Part shown: positions 25,002-33,316 of the stretch, in pieces | Position numbering within the stretch: the first letter of the stretch is position 1 | Layout: each line of letters begins with the position of its first letter | NCBI RefSeq assembly: GCF_016786255.1 | Contig: NZ_JADMKT010000063.1 | Span: 1-46,032 of the forward strand | DNA length: 46,032 nucleotides | Direction: 5' to 3' | Source of the DNA: Robertkochia sediminum | GTDB lineage: Bacteria; Bacteroidota; Bacteroidia; Flavobacteriales; Flavobacteriaceae | Notes under the pieces: generated by a model | Database searches by the model: none | What the model was told of the DNA's origin: nothing | Seen by the model: only the letters and a program-made list of their open reading frames with translations | Made by a program: the position numbers and the translations under genes

Positions 25002-25601
25002 TTATTTGATGGTTTCCTTAACGGTACCACAGTGCAGCATTTTGTTTCCAAAATACGGATTCATGATCTCTTTTTCTGCAGAAAACCATGCAGCTCCGGC
25101 ATTGTTAAACGCCATCGGACAATATTGCTTATAGATCTCACCGCTTTCAAGAGCACCTTCGAGCATTTCACCCATAGCTTCTGTAACAGTTTCAAAAGCC
25201 TTGCGTTGTGCTTCTACATCGGTGCTTGCCGCGATAGTACCGGCAGCATTGGCTAAAGCCTCATTGTTGGCGGCTTTTTCAGAAAGGATTTTGGCAGCAG
25301 TGGCAGCAGCTCCGGCATCGGTAGCTACCAGCGCATCTTTTAATGAAAGGTATGCTCCGAATGCCGCTTCAACCTCTTTGTCTTTAAAGTTTGCAGCCAT
25401 GGCCATGTCACCTTCTTTGGCTTCAGGATCCATCTCGTGATCCATATCTTCATGGTTCATGTCGTGGTCCATATGCATTTCGGTAGCTTCAGGAGTAGCA
25501 GCTTCTTCAGATTTCTTTTTTGATTCACCGCAAGAGGTCATTCCAAAAGAAAGGATCCCTGTAGCGAGTAGTAATACGAATGTTTTGTTGACGTTTTTCA
25601 T
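25002..25601 (-). CDS. DUF3347 lipoprotein with a His/Met/Asp-rich segment
   Basis: A 199-residue exported protein: signal with lipobox-like LSFGMTSC (cysteine near residue 24), then a His/Met/Asp/Glu-rich stretch (MHMDHDMNHEDMDHEMD, about 42-58) suited to metal binding, then a DUF3347 domain (about 70-199) ending in QYCPMAFNNAG...NPYFGNKMLHCG. The same C-terminal module is fused to the CusB-type adaptor at 18610-20307, with the order C-P-M-A...N-P-Y-x-G...C-G conserved in both. It may collect copper and pass it to the pump. It lies 8 nt beyond the TolC-type gene. Confidence 0.82.
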   Translation of the reverse strand: MKNVNKTFVLLLATGILSFGMTSCGESKKKSEEAATPEATEMHMDHDMNHEDMDHEMDPEAKEGDMAMAANFKDKEVEAAFGAYLSLKDALVATDAGAAATAAKILSEKAANNEALANAAGTIAASTDVEAQRKAFETVTEAMGEMLEGALESGEIYKQYCPMAFNNAGAAWFSAEKEIMNPYFGNKMLHCGTVKETIK

Positions 25602-25609
25602 GATATTAC

Positions 25610-26854
25610 TTATTTACTTAAATAATTTACGGTTAATAATTGTTGATAGTAAGTATTTATTTCCTTTTGAATGTTGAGTTCCAGGTCCAGCTGTAGCTCA
25701 AGTATCTCGAGGAGCTCGGTCATACGTATGGATCCCGTTTGAAAGCGTTGCTTCATGATAGCGAGTACCTTATTGGTCTCCCCGATGTTCTTTAGGGCGG
25801 TTTCTACGTTTAGTCGTGCTGCCCTGGTTTTCTCTGTGGCATTGCTTAGCAGGGTTTGCAGCTGGTTGATACGTTCCTGCTTTTCGAGTTCCAGTTTTTG
25901 TTTTTGCAGTTCGGTCTGGCGATCTACAGAACGGTACTTTTTGTTAAAGATGGGAATCGATAGGGAGACCATGGGCATAATGATATCCTTTCCGTTATCT
26001 GATAGTTGTACATCGGTTCGTTCAGCTACGGGAATATAATCCAGTCCTATCCCCAGGTTAGGGCTGCCTTCCTTGCGGTTAAGTGCTTCCATCTGCACAA
26101 CCGATTCATAGAGTTGATCGTATTTAAGTAACTCCGGGTGGACCGCCGAAATTTCATAGGGCCTGTCAAGGTCTTCAGGGAGCAGGGTCAAGGTATCGGG
26201 AAGTGCGATATGCTGTTCCGGTGATGTCCCTATAAGGTTTATAAAATTCACCTCGGTAGCGTTGTGTCGGGTTTCGAGGATCGCTTTTTTGTTCTTTAAT
26301 TCGTTTTCGCGTATTTGTAATTTTAGTACATCGGCAATTCCTGCATTACCACTTTCCACGGCGGCCAGTATCACCTGCCTGTAGGCTTCCAGCAGAGCCA
26401 GCTGATCGTCAATAACCTCCTGTTGCGCCTTAAGGGTGTACAGGTTGTAGTATGCCGCCGAAAGGTCTTTTACCAGTTGGCGTTTCAGGATGGCAATGTT
26501 CTGGTATTCGGCCTCAGCCATCGAGGAGGCATAATGCTCACGGGAGGTAATGCTTCCGAACCACGGGATCATTTGTTTTACGGAAAACTTCGCCTTTTGG
26601 GCTCCGGTTCTGGTTTCCGGTTCACTTACAAAGTATCCAAAACCAAATTCAGTATTGGGCAGGGTTTGCACCTCTTCCTGCTTTTCCTTGCTTATTTCAT
26701 ACTGCAACCTGGATGCTTCCAGGCGCGGATTATGGGTCATGGCAAGGGCAATATAATCCTCGAGGTGGCCTTCCTGGGCGTAGGCGGCTGTCGCATGGAT
26801 CATGCAGCATGCCAGCACAGGGATAAGTGATCTTATGATGCGATTATTTTTCAT
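25610..26854 (-). CDS. TolC/CusC-type outer-membrane channel protein
   Basis: A 414-residue outer-membrane efflux protein with a signal peptide (ACCMIHATAAYA, cleaved near residue 26) and two OEP repeats of long amphipathic helices (LEASRLQYEISKEKQEEVQ and the related heptad-rich QKQKLELEKQERINQLQ). No lipobox cysteine is at the cleavage site, unlike E. coli CusC. It forms the exit duct for the RND pump. The start overlaps the cusA stop (ATGA at 26851-26854), a strong sign of translational coupling. Confidence 0.9.
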   Translation of the reverse strand: MKNNRIIRSLIPVLACCMIHATAAYAQEGHLEDYIALAMTHNPRLEASRLQYEISKEKQEEVQTLPNTEFGFGYFVSEPETRTGAQKAKFSVKQMIPWFGSITSREHYASSMAEAEYQNIAILKRQLVKDLSAAYYNLYTLKAQQEVIDDQLALLEAYRQVILAAVESGNAGIADVLKLQIRENELKNKKAILETRHNATEVNFINLIGTSPEQHIALPDTLTLLPEDLDRPYEISAVHPELLKYDQLYESVVQMEALNRKEGSPNLGIGLDYIPVAERTDVQLSDNGKDIIMPMVSLSIPIFNKKYRSVDRQTELQKQKLELEKQERINQLQTLLSNATEKTRAARLNVETALKNIGETNKVLAIMKQRFQTGSIRMTELLEILELQLDLELNIQKEINTYYQQLLTVNYLSK

Positions 26855-29800
26855 GCGTTCTTTCTTTTTAGTTGCTGTTCTTTAACCATACTAAAGATCA
26901 CAGGGACCACAAACAGGGTGATCAGGGCAATGGTCATTCCTCCAAATGCCGGGATGGCCATAGGGATCATGATATCGCTTCCGCGTCCTGTGGATGTAAG
27001 GATCGGGATCAATGCCAGCAGGGTAGTGGCTGTGGTCATCAGGCAGGGGCGGATACGCTTTTCTCCGGCCTGAACTACCGAGTTTCTAATGCTTTCTACG
27101 GTATCGGGTTCATTCTGCTCAAACGTTTGGGTAAGGTAGGTTGCCATAACCACCCCATCGTCTGTAGCGATCCCGAAGAGGGCAATAAATCCAACCCACA
27201 CAGCAACACTGAGATTGATGGTTTTGATATTGAATAGTTCCCTGAACTGAATGCCAAAAAGTTCGAAGTTCATGAACCACCCTTGTCCGTAAAGCCAGAT
27301 CATGATAAATCCGCCGGAAAAAGCAACTGCAATACCGGTGAACACCATAAGCGAAGTACCTACCGATCTGAACTGGAAATACAGGATCAAAAAGATGATG
27401 AGCAGTGATAGGGGGACCACCAGCATAAGCGTCTTTTCGGCTCTGAGCTGATTTTCATAGGTGCCGGTGAACTGGAAATTGATGCCGGAAGGAACGGTAA
27501 GCGCTCCTGAGTCGATATGTTCGCGAATTACTTTTTGGGCATCTTCGACCACATCGACCTCTGCATAGCCGTCGAGTTTATCAAACAATACATAGCCCAC
27601 GAGGAAGGTATCTTCACTTTTGATCATTTGCGGACCTTTCTCATAGCGAATTGCTGCAACTTCACTAAGCGGGATCTCCCCACCTCCGGGTAAGGGCAGG
27701 AGAATGCCTTCAAGGGTTCCCGGATCGTTGCGTAGTTCACGCGGATAGCGCACGCGTACCCCATAACGCTCGCGGCCTTCGACGGTTTGTGTAAGGGTCA
27801 TTCCACCCACAACAACTTCAAGCGTTTGCTGTACGGTTTCAATATGAAGTCCGTAACGGGCCAGTTTCTCCCTGTCGAGATCGATAAGAAGGTATGGCTT
27901 TCCAACGATACGGTCTGCAAATACGGCTTCTGTCTTTACTCCCGGGGTTTGGCGTAGTAGGCGTTCGAGTTCCATCCCAAAGGCTTCTATCTTCGCGAGG
28001 TCCTGCCCTTTGATCTTGATACCCATGGGTGCGCGCATTCCGGTTTGTAGCATCACCAATCGTGTTTCAATGGGTTGCAGTTTTGGGGCTGAGGTCACCC
28101 CGGGAAGTTTGGTCACACGAACGATCTCATTCCAGATGTCATCGGGCGATTGTATCGAGGGCCTCCAGTTTCTGTAGTATTCACCCGAATTATCGGGGAT
28201 AAGGTCCTGATGTTCTACCGGGAATTCTGAAGGGATCACCTCCGGTGTGTTGCTCAGGTTTGGATTTATGGTAGTGCCCCCGAGCTTCAGTACAAACTTA
28301 CCTTGTTCATCGATGCGGTAGCGTTGTTTGTTCCCTTCTTCATTTTCCATATACTCAGGAGCATAGAGAATTACGTTTTCGTACATGGAAAGGGGCGCTG
28401 GATCCAATGCGCTTTCTGTGCGTCCTGCCTTTCCAACGACCGTTTCGATCTCGGGAATGGAGGCCACCGCCATGTCCAGTTGTTGCAAGACCCTTTTGTT
28501 CTCAGCTACTCCCGAATGGGGCAGGGAGGTTGGCATCAGGAGGAAGGAACCTTCGTTAAGGGCCGGCATGAATTCTTTACCCGTATTTTTCCAGATACCT
28601 ATCCCCAGGGCGATCAGGGTGGCGGGCAGAAGCAGGAAAAGGAACTTATTCCTGAGGGTCCACCGCAGCATTTGCACATAATACCTTTTGAAAAGCGTAA
28701 AGATGCCCAATAGTCCGAAACAGATCACCGAAACAAACAACAAATTAGGCAGGAAAGAGCGGTTGAAGCCCAGAGGGCGCCAATAAGAAGCCAAAAGGCT
28801 AATGATCGCCAGGACCACCAATAAGGTTCTTAGTTGCACCGTTTGTTTTGGAGTGATCTTTCCGTAGATCCCTAAATAGTTGATTACCGGAAATAGGATC
28901 AGGATGACTCCGGAGTAATATCCCATCCAAATGGCGAAACCTCCTAAGAGCAGCAGTAGTACATTCACCCCTGTTCTCAGGAGTTTTGAGGTGTTTCGCT
29001 TTCTGAACAATATGGCCGCAAATGGAGGGATCAGGAACAAAGTGATCAGGATCGAAGCGGTAAGGGCCATGGTCTTGGTGAATGCTAATGGCCGAAATAG
29101 TTTTCCTTCGGCTCCGATCATGGTGAATACGGGTATAAAGCTAATGATGGTCGTTAGTACAGCGGTAATGATGGCTCCGGAAACTTCTACCGTAGCATGG
29201 TATACGGTGGTGTTTACCGGAGTGTTCGATGTGTCTTCATCCAGGTGGCGGATAATATTTTCAGAGAGGATCACTCCAACATCGACCATGGTACCTATGG
29301 CAATGGCAATTCCCGACAGGGCCACGATATTGGCATCGACATCAAAGAGCTTCATGGCTATAAAGACCATTAGCACGGCAATAGGCAATAAACCGGAGAT
29401 GAGTACACTTGCCCTGAGGTTGTATACCATGATAATGATCACCAGGATCGTGATCAGGATCTCGAAGGTGAGGGCTTCATTTAGTGTGTTAAGCGTTTCT
29501 TCAATAAGCTCTGTACGATCGTAAAAGGGGACAATAGTGAGCTTGGACACCCTACCGTCTTTTAGTTCTTTGGATGGGAGGCCATCCTTGAGTTCTGCGA
29601 TCCTGTCCTTTACGTTATTGATCACCTCCATAGGGTTAGCGCCATATCTGGCGACGACGGCACCTCCAACCACCTCGGCACCCTCCTTGTCCAGAATTCC
29701 TCTTCGTTCGGCAGGACCCATGCTCACCCTGGCAATATCGGCAATGCGCACCGGGGTATAATCGTAATTGGCCACTACGGTATTTTCCAGATCTTCTATA

Positions 29801-30570
29801 GAGCGAACGTACCCCAGCCCTCTGACCAGGTATTCGGCCTGGTTGATCTCTATGGTTTGGGCCCCTACATCGCGATTGGTCTTTTTTACGGACTGAACCA
29901 GCTGATTCAGATCGATCTGATACTGTCGCATGAGTTCCGGGTCCAGGTCGATCTGGTATTCCTGAACATAACCTCCTATGGAACTAACTTCTGATACTCC
30001 TGAGGCAGCAGAAAGCGCATATTTAACGTAGTAATCCTGTATGCTACGCAGTTCATTGAGATCCCATCCTCCGGTGGGGTTGCCTTGCTCGTCTCTTCCT
30101 TCGAGCGTATACCAGAAGATCTGTCCAAGTCCGGTAGCATCGGGGCCCAGGGTCGGGCTCACCCCGTCGGGGAGTAATCCGGAAGGGAGGGAATTTAGTT
30201 TTTCCAGAATTCTGGAGCGACTCCAGTAGAATTCCACATCCTCTTCAAAAATGATATAGATACTGGAAAATCCGAACATGGAGGAACTCCTGATGGTACG
30301 TACACCGGGAATTCCCAATAGGGAAGTGGTAAGCGGGTAGGTTACCTGGTCCTGGATGTCTTGTGGTGAGCGGCCCGGCCATTTGGAAAAAACGATCTGT
30401 TGGTTCTCTCCAATGTCGGGAATAGCATCTACGGCTACAGGGTCGTTAGGGAGAAGCGGATTTTCCCAGTTAAAAGGCGCCACCATGATTCCCCATCCGG
30501 TAAGGATCACCAGAAGGATAACAGCAATAAGTTTGTTCTCTATGAGAAATTTTATGATGCGGTTGAGCAT
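26851..30570 (-). CDS. cusA: CusA/CzcA-type RND metal efflux pump
   Basis: A 1239-residue RND transporter, about 190 residues longer than E. coli CusA. It starts with the usual RIIKFLIENKLIAVI helix, has the porter motif GIAIAIGTMVDVGVILSENI (helix 4, with charged residues for proton relay) and the second-half counterpart ATDDGVVMATY. The extra length comes mainly from an insertion after LIPPFAAILFRKRN (about 515-630) that adds several hydrophobic helices. Met/Cys-lined features of Cu/Ag pumps are seen as LLMPTSLPHSG and LQTGMRAPMGIKIKG. Gene order and adaptor argue for Cu/Ag rather than Zn/Co. The TolC-type gene overlaps its stop. Confidence 0.92.
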   Translation of the reverse strand: MLNRIIKFLIENKLIAVILLVILTGWGIMVAPFNWENPLLPNDPVAVDAIPDIGENQQIVFSKWPGRSPQDIQDQVTYPLTTSLLGIPGVRTIRSSSMFGFSSIYIIFEEDVEFYWSRSRILEKLNSLPSGLLPDGVSPTLGPDATGLGQIFWYTLEGRDEQGNPTGGWDLNELRSIQDYYVKYALSAASGVSEVSSIGGYVQEYQIDLDPELMRQYQIDLNQLVQSVKKTNRDVGAQTIEINQAEYLVRGLGYVRSIEDLENTVVANYDYTPVRIADIARVSMGPAERRGILDKEGAEVVGGAVVARYGANPMEVINNVKDRIAELKDGLPSKELKDGRVSKLTIVPFYDRTELIEETLNTLNEALTFEILITILVIIIMVYNLRASVLISGLLPIAVLMVFIAMKLFDVDANIVALSGIAIAIGTMVDVGVILSENIIRHLDEDTSNTPVNTTVYHATVEVSGAIITAVLTTIISFIPVFTMIGAEGKLFRPLAFTKTMALTASILITLFLIPPFAAILFRKRNTSKLLRTGVNVLLLLLGGFAIWMGYYSGVILILFPVINYLGIYGKITPKQTVQLRTLLVVLAIISLLASYWRPLGFNRSFLPNLLFVSVICFGLLGIFTLFKRYYVQMLRWTLRNKFLFLLLPATLIALGIGIWKNTGKEFMPALNEGSFLLMPTSLPHSGVAENKRVLQQLDMAVASIPEIETVVGKAGRTESALDPAPLSMYENVILYAPEYMENEEGNKQRYRIDEQGKFVLKLGGTTINPNLSNTPEVIPSEFPVEHQDLIPDNSGEYYRNWRPSIQSPDDIWNEIVRVTKLPGVTSAPKLQPIETRLVMLQTGMRAPMGIKIKGQDLAKIEAFGMELERLLRQTPGVKTEAVFADRIVGKPYLLIDLDREKLARYGLHIETVQQTLEVVVGGMTLTQTVEGRERYGVRVRYPRELRNDPGTLEGILLPLPGGGEIPLSEVAAIRYEKGPQMIKSEDTFLVGYVLFDKLDGYAEVDVVEDAQKVIREHIDSGALTVPSGINFQFTGTYENQLRAEKTLMLVVPLSLLIIFLILYFQFRSVGTSLMVFTGIAVAFSGGFIMIWLYGQGWFMNFELFGIQFRELFNIKTINLSVAVWVGFIALFGIATDDGVVMATYLTQTFEQNEPDTVESIRNSVVQAGEKRIRPCLMTTATTLLALIPILTSTGRGSDIMIPMAIPAFGGMTIALITLFVVPVIFSMVKEQQLKRKNA

Positions 30571-30652
30571 AAGGTCTTGATGTGTTTTTTAGACAATAGA
30601 AAAAGACAGCACATTTTTTGAATGCACCTGTCCGGGTTGCTAAAAAAACAGA

Positions 30653-31069
30653 TCAAATAAGGTAGGTCTCGTAGATCACGGGAAGGTCTTTGGTGATCAA
30701 CGGCGGACTGTAGTCCGGGAATACAAACACCCGGGGAGTCTCTTCGGTAAAAAGCATTTGGTAGCTAACTGCGAAGGAGGCAACAACCATTTTAAGGTCT
30801 TCAGGAGACCATTGGGTTGAAGGTTTCACTTCATCCTGACCCTTGATGGCGATATGCTCATCCTGGCAGCAGGCGCTATTTGTGATCTGGAGGTCCTGAT
30901 CAAGATCTGTTGCATACATATCCATACCGCAGGTGCTGGCGGGAAGTACAACAGATACATCAACCAGCATATCCATACAATAATGTTTATTGATGGCGAA
31001 AGACATGGTAGACAGGAGTACTACCATGGCCATGAGGATCGCTGATATTTTTGTGAAAAAGGCCTTCAT
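30653..31069 (-). CDS. HYC_CC_PP family exported protein
   Basis: A 138-residue protein with a signal peptide (about 1-25) and the family's defining pieces: HYC (NKHYCMDM, about 28-35), a CC pair (SACCQDEH near 77) and PP (DYSPPLI near 123). Further cysteine and methionine residues (STCGMDMY) suit copper binding. The role is unknown, but these proteins commonly precede Cu efflux genes in Bacteroidota. Here it heads the metal cluster, 82 nt before cusA, with a -7 promoter box ending 7 nt before its ATG. Confidence 0.83.
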   Translation of the reverse strand: MKAFFTKISAILMAMVVLLSTMSFAINKHYCMDMLVDVSVVLPASTCGMDMYATDLDQDLQITNSACCQDEHIAIKGQDEVKPSTQWSPEDLKMVVASFAVSYQMLFTEETPRVFVFPDYSPPLITKDLPVIYETYLI

Positions 31070-31076
31070 TACAGCT

Positions 31077-31084
31077 CAAAAATA
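31077..31084 (-). promoter_or_regulatory. -7 box TATTTTTG heading the metal-resistance cluster
   Basis: An exact TAnnTTTG match on the minus strand, 7 nt before the ATG at 31069, so the leading transcript is almost leaderless. A TTCG at 31104-31107 is at the right distance (19 nt) for a poor -33 element. No metal-regulator gene is next to it. Confidence 0.55.
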
Positions 31085-31177
31085 CAATTCTTTTTGAAAC
31101 TGCGAACTTAATGTTGTGAAAGTGCTGTTGATCAGCGTGATCGGATCAAAGAGTCCGGGTAGGGTTTTGAACGCTTC

Positions 31178-31471
31178 TTAGAGGGCTCCTTCCCAGCAGA
31201 TATTGGCTTTGTCTACTTCGGCAATTGTCTTGTAATGATTAAAGGTAGCCTCATCTATCGCTACTTCAGACTTAACACCTGTTGCATCGTGCTCGAGTGT
31301 GGCCGTATACTCGCAGGAGTCGGTCCCGCATTGAAAGCTGAGTCCGGCAAGGTAATATTCACAGGCGGCATCATTTTCCATGGTGTCTTCAGTTTTGCTG
31401 CAGGAAGAAAGGAATAAGGAGGCCACAGCAGTAAGGCAAAGAATTGATTTGGATAGGTTGGGGATGTTCAT
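31178..31471 (-). CDS. Small lipoprotein
   Basis: A 97-residue protein with a lipoprotein signal (SLFLSSC, cysteine near residue 23) and a mature part with an acidic start and four further cysteines (ACEYYL, QCGTDSCEY, ICWEGAL), which may form disulfides or bind metal. Family not recognised. The ATG at 31471 is used; an upstream start would add 13 residues before the signal. It lies 108 nt upstream of the HYC_CC_PP gene and may belong to the metal cluster. Confidence 0.7.
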   Translation of the reverse strand: MNIPNLSKSILCLTAVASLFLSSCSKTEDTMENDAACEYYLAGLSFQCGTDSCEYTATLEHDATGVKSEVAIDEATFNHYKTIAEVDKANICWEGAL

Positions 31472-31548
31472 GGCAGTAAAATTTAAAAATTTGGGTACTG
31501 CAATAAACATAATTCCCCGCTTTTTGTAAACTTTTTCGGGATAAAATT

Positions 31549-31594
31549 GGAATGGGGAATGGGGAATGGGGAATGGGGAAAGGGAATGGGGAAT
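31549..31594. repeat. 7-bp repeat GGGGAAT
   Basis: Six units, four of them exact and two altered (GGGGAAA, GGGAAT), lie next to the lipoprotein gene and about 75 nt before the larger 8-bp repeat. Confidence 0.85.
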
Positions 31595-31670
31595 CGACTA
31601 AGAAAGTCCGATAGTCTTGGCAGGCCTATGGGAATTTAACATTTTTACGATTCAGCGATTTTGCAAATCT

Positions 31671-31798
31671 TCGTACCCTCGTACCCTCGTACCCTCGTAC
31701 CCTCGTACCCTCGTACCCTCGTACCCTCGTACCCTCGTACCCTCGTACCCTCGTACCCTCGTACCCTCGTATCATCGTACCCTCGTCACTTCGTATTC
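31671..31798. repeat. 16-unit 8-bp tandem repeat TCGTACCC
   Basis: Twelve perfect units (31671-31766), then TCGTATCA, TCGTACCC, TCGTCACT and TCGTATTC. The last, degenerate units contain the TGA stop and the final codons of the NYN-LOTUS gene, so the repeat has grown into or out of that gene's 3' end. It has the same period, G+C-rich pyrimidine bias and gene-end position as the repeat at 11511-11694. Confidence 0.95.
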
Positions 31799-32529
31799 CT
31801 CACAAATACTAAATTCTTATTGCCTTTGGGATTCTTTCTGATCTCCACCTGGAATTGAGGGATCGATTTAATAAGGGGTGTGAGTTTGGCGAATCCGTAG
31901 TTTCGAGAGTCGAAATTGGGTTGCTTCTTTTGAAGCAAGGCGCCTACTTCTCCTAAGAATGCCCATCCTTCATCGTCTTCAAGGTCGGCGATGGTATTGG
32001 CAATAAAGCGAATCACCTTTGCATTGATCTTGTCGATCCTGCCGTTAGAAGCACGCTCTGTAGTTTCTTTCTGCGGGTCGTTTTCCGGAGCTTCATGAAG
32101 GATCTCCAGGTAAATGAACCTGTCACAGGATGCGATAAAAGGTTCGGGAGTTTTCTTCTCTCCGATACCAAAAACGGTCATTCCGGCTTCACGGAGCCTG
32201 ATGGCCAGGCGGGTAAAATCGCTGTCACTGGATACGAGGCAGAATCCGTTGACCTTGCCCGAATACAGAATATCCATGGCATCAATGATCATAGCCGAAT
32301 CTGTAGCATTCTTACCGCGGGTGTACCCGTATTGCTGAACCGGAGAAATGGCGTTCTCAAGCAGCACCTTCTTCCATTTGCCCAGACTGGGTTTCGTCCA
32401 ATCGCCATAGATACGCTTCAGGGTAGGATTACCGTATTTAGCGATCTCCTGAAGCATTTCTTTGACATAGGTAGAAGGGACATTATCGCCGTCAATGAGA
32501 ACGGCCAAATTGAGGTCTGCAATATGCAT
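31786..32529 (-). CDS. NYN-domain RNase-like protein with C-terminal LOTUS (OST-HTH) domain
   Basis: A 247-residue protein. The N-terminal NYN (PIN-like) domain shows the acidic residues D13 and D15 (LIDGDN), DSAMIIDAMD (about 99-108) and SSDSDF (about 120-125). The C-terminal half (about 168-245) is an OST-HTH/LOTUS domain (AKVIRFIANTIADL, WAFLGEVGALL, GFAKLTPLIKSIPQFQV). The architecture recalls LabA/YfmN-type and eukaryotic MARF1/limkain proteins that bind or cut RNA. It starts directly after the rpsU stop with no base between, so it is translationally coupled to ribosomal protein S21. The stop and last codons are repeat-derived. Confidence 0.88.
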   Translation of the reverse strand: MHIADLNLAVLIDGDNVPSTYVKEMLQEIAKYGNPTLKRIYGDWTKPSLGKWKKVLLENAISPVQQYGYTRGKNATDSAMIIDAMDILYSGKVNGFCLVSSDSDFTRLAIRLREAGMTVFGIGEKKTPEPFIASCDRFIYLEILHEAPENDPQKETTERASNGRIDKINAKVIRFIANTIADLEDDEGWAFLGEVGALLQKKQPNFDSRNYGFAKLTPLIKSIPQFQVEIRKNPKGNKNLVFVRNTK

Positions 32530-32724
32530 TTACTCCTCGTTGCGTCTTTCGTACTCCAGCTTGTATTTAGCTTTAGCAAGTTCTACCCTGCGTGCAGCAG
32601 ACGGCTTTGTAAATTGTTGTCTTTCCCTGAGATTCTGGATCTGCTTGGTCTTTCTAACCTTTTGCTTGTAACGCTTTAACGCGCGATCGATGTGTTCTCC
32701 GGGTTTCAGGTTTATAATAAGCAT
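32530..32724 (-). CDS. rpsU: 30S ribosomal protein S21
   Basis: A 64-residue basic protein with the S21 pattern: an N-terminal PGEHIDRALKRYKQKV and a helical Arg/Lys-rich C-terminus (RREQ-like RERQQFTKPSAARR, LEYERRNEE). S21 helps initiation on the small subunit; in Bacteroidota it sits by the anti-SD of 16S rRNA. It is read as part of one unit with the NYN-LOTUS gene, whose ATG follows its TAA directly. A hairpin 32-57 nt upstream separates it from the cold-shock gene. Confidence 0.95.
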   Translation of the reverse strand: MLIINLKPGEHIDRALKRYKQKVRKTKQIQNLRERQQFTKPSAARRVELAKAKYKLEYERRNEE

Positions 32725-32755
32725 ATATTAATGGTTTTTAATATGAGTAAAATCG

Positions 32756-32781
32756 AAAGGTGAGGTCTTCACTTCACCTTT
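32756..32781 (-). terminator. Stem-loop between the cold-shock gene and rpsU
   Basis: AAAGGTGA (32756-32763) pairs exactly with TCACCTTT (32774-32781) around a 10-nt loop. On the minus strand it is followed by CGATTTTACTC, a weak T tract, so termination may be partial and could set the csp:rpsU ratio. Confidence 0.5.
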
Positions 32782-32796
32782 CAAAATTCAATAAAT

Positions 32797-32991
32797 TTAG
32801 TCTAAGATCTCTACGTTAATAGCGTTGATCCCTTTCTTACCTCTTTCAGTTTCATATTGAACACGGTCATTGTCTGCGATCTCGTCAATAAGACCTGAGG
32901 CATGTACAAATACGTCTTCTCCACCATCTTCAGGGGTAATAAAACCAAATCCTTTTGTTCTGTTAAAGAACTTTACTGTTCCTTCTTTCAT
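32797..32991 (-). CDS. Cold-shock domain protein
   Basis: A 64-residue CSD protein with both RNA-binding motifs, KGFGFI (RNP1) and VFVHAS (RNP2), typical of CspA-family chaperones that melt RNA structure. The 5' region up to about 33160 contains two hairpins (TTAAGGC-ACG-GCCTTAA at 33013-33029 and CAACC/GGTTG at 33039-33056), as is normal for a temperature-responsive csp leader. It is followed by a terminator-like stem and then rpsU. Confidence 0.95.
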   Translation of the reverse strand: MKEGTVKFFNRTKGFGFITPEDGGEDVFVHASGLIDEIADNDRVQYETERGKKGINAINVEILD

Positions 32992-33012
32992 GTGTATGTT
33001 ATATAAAATATA

Positions 33013-33056
33013 TTAAGGCACGGCCTTAAGGATGAAGTCAACCTCCAATGGGGTTG
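33013..33056 (-). promoter_or_regulatory. Structured leader of the cold-shock gene
   Basis: TTAAGGC (33013-33019) and GCCTTAA (33023-33029) form a perfect 7-bp hairpin 22 nt upstream of the ATG; CAACC (33039-33043) and GGTTG (33052-33056) form a second. A TTACTTTG at about 33162-33169 (minus) is one base off the -7 consensus and would give a leader near 170 nt. The remaining 33170-33275 stretch has no gene. A third inverted repeat, GCCTGTC/GACAGGC (33276-33317), ends on the beta-barrel gene's stop. Confidence 0.5.
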
Positions 33057-33316
33057 GTTTCAGCTTAGGTCGTTTAAAAGCAAAAAATAAAAAAAGGAAA
33101 TAATTGATCTGGTAGGAAAAAAGATTTCTTAATCTGATTAGATCTTCTGCTATCTGGGCGCAAAGTAACGACATTCACACTGCAATTACTAATAATCAGC
33201 GTGAATACTTTAAAACTTCTCTTTTTAAGGGGGGTGATTACCGGTTGATTACATGGATTGTTTACCCTGTGTGCCGCCTGTCTTCAGGCATATCCCGACG
33301 GCTGATCCCCGACAGG

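Noticed and set aside
31617-31858. Open frames with repeated SYPRTLVP
   Set aside because: Same cause, translation of the TCGTACCC repeat.
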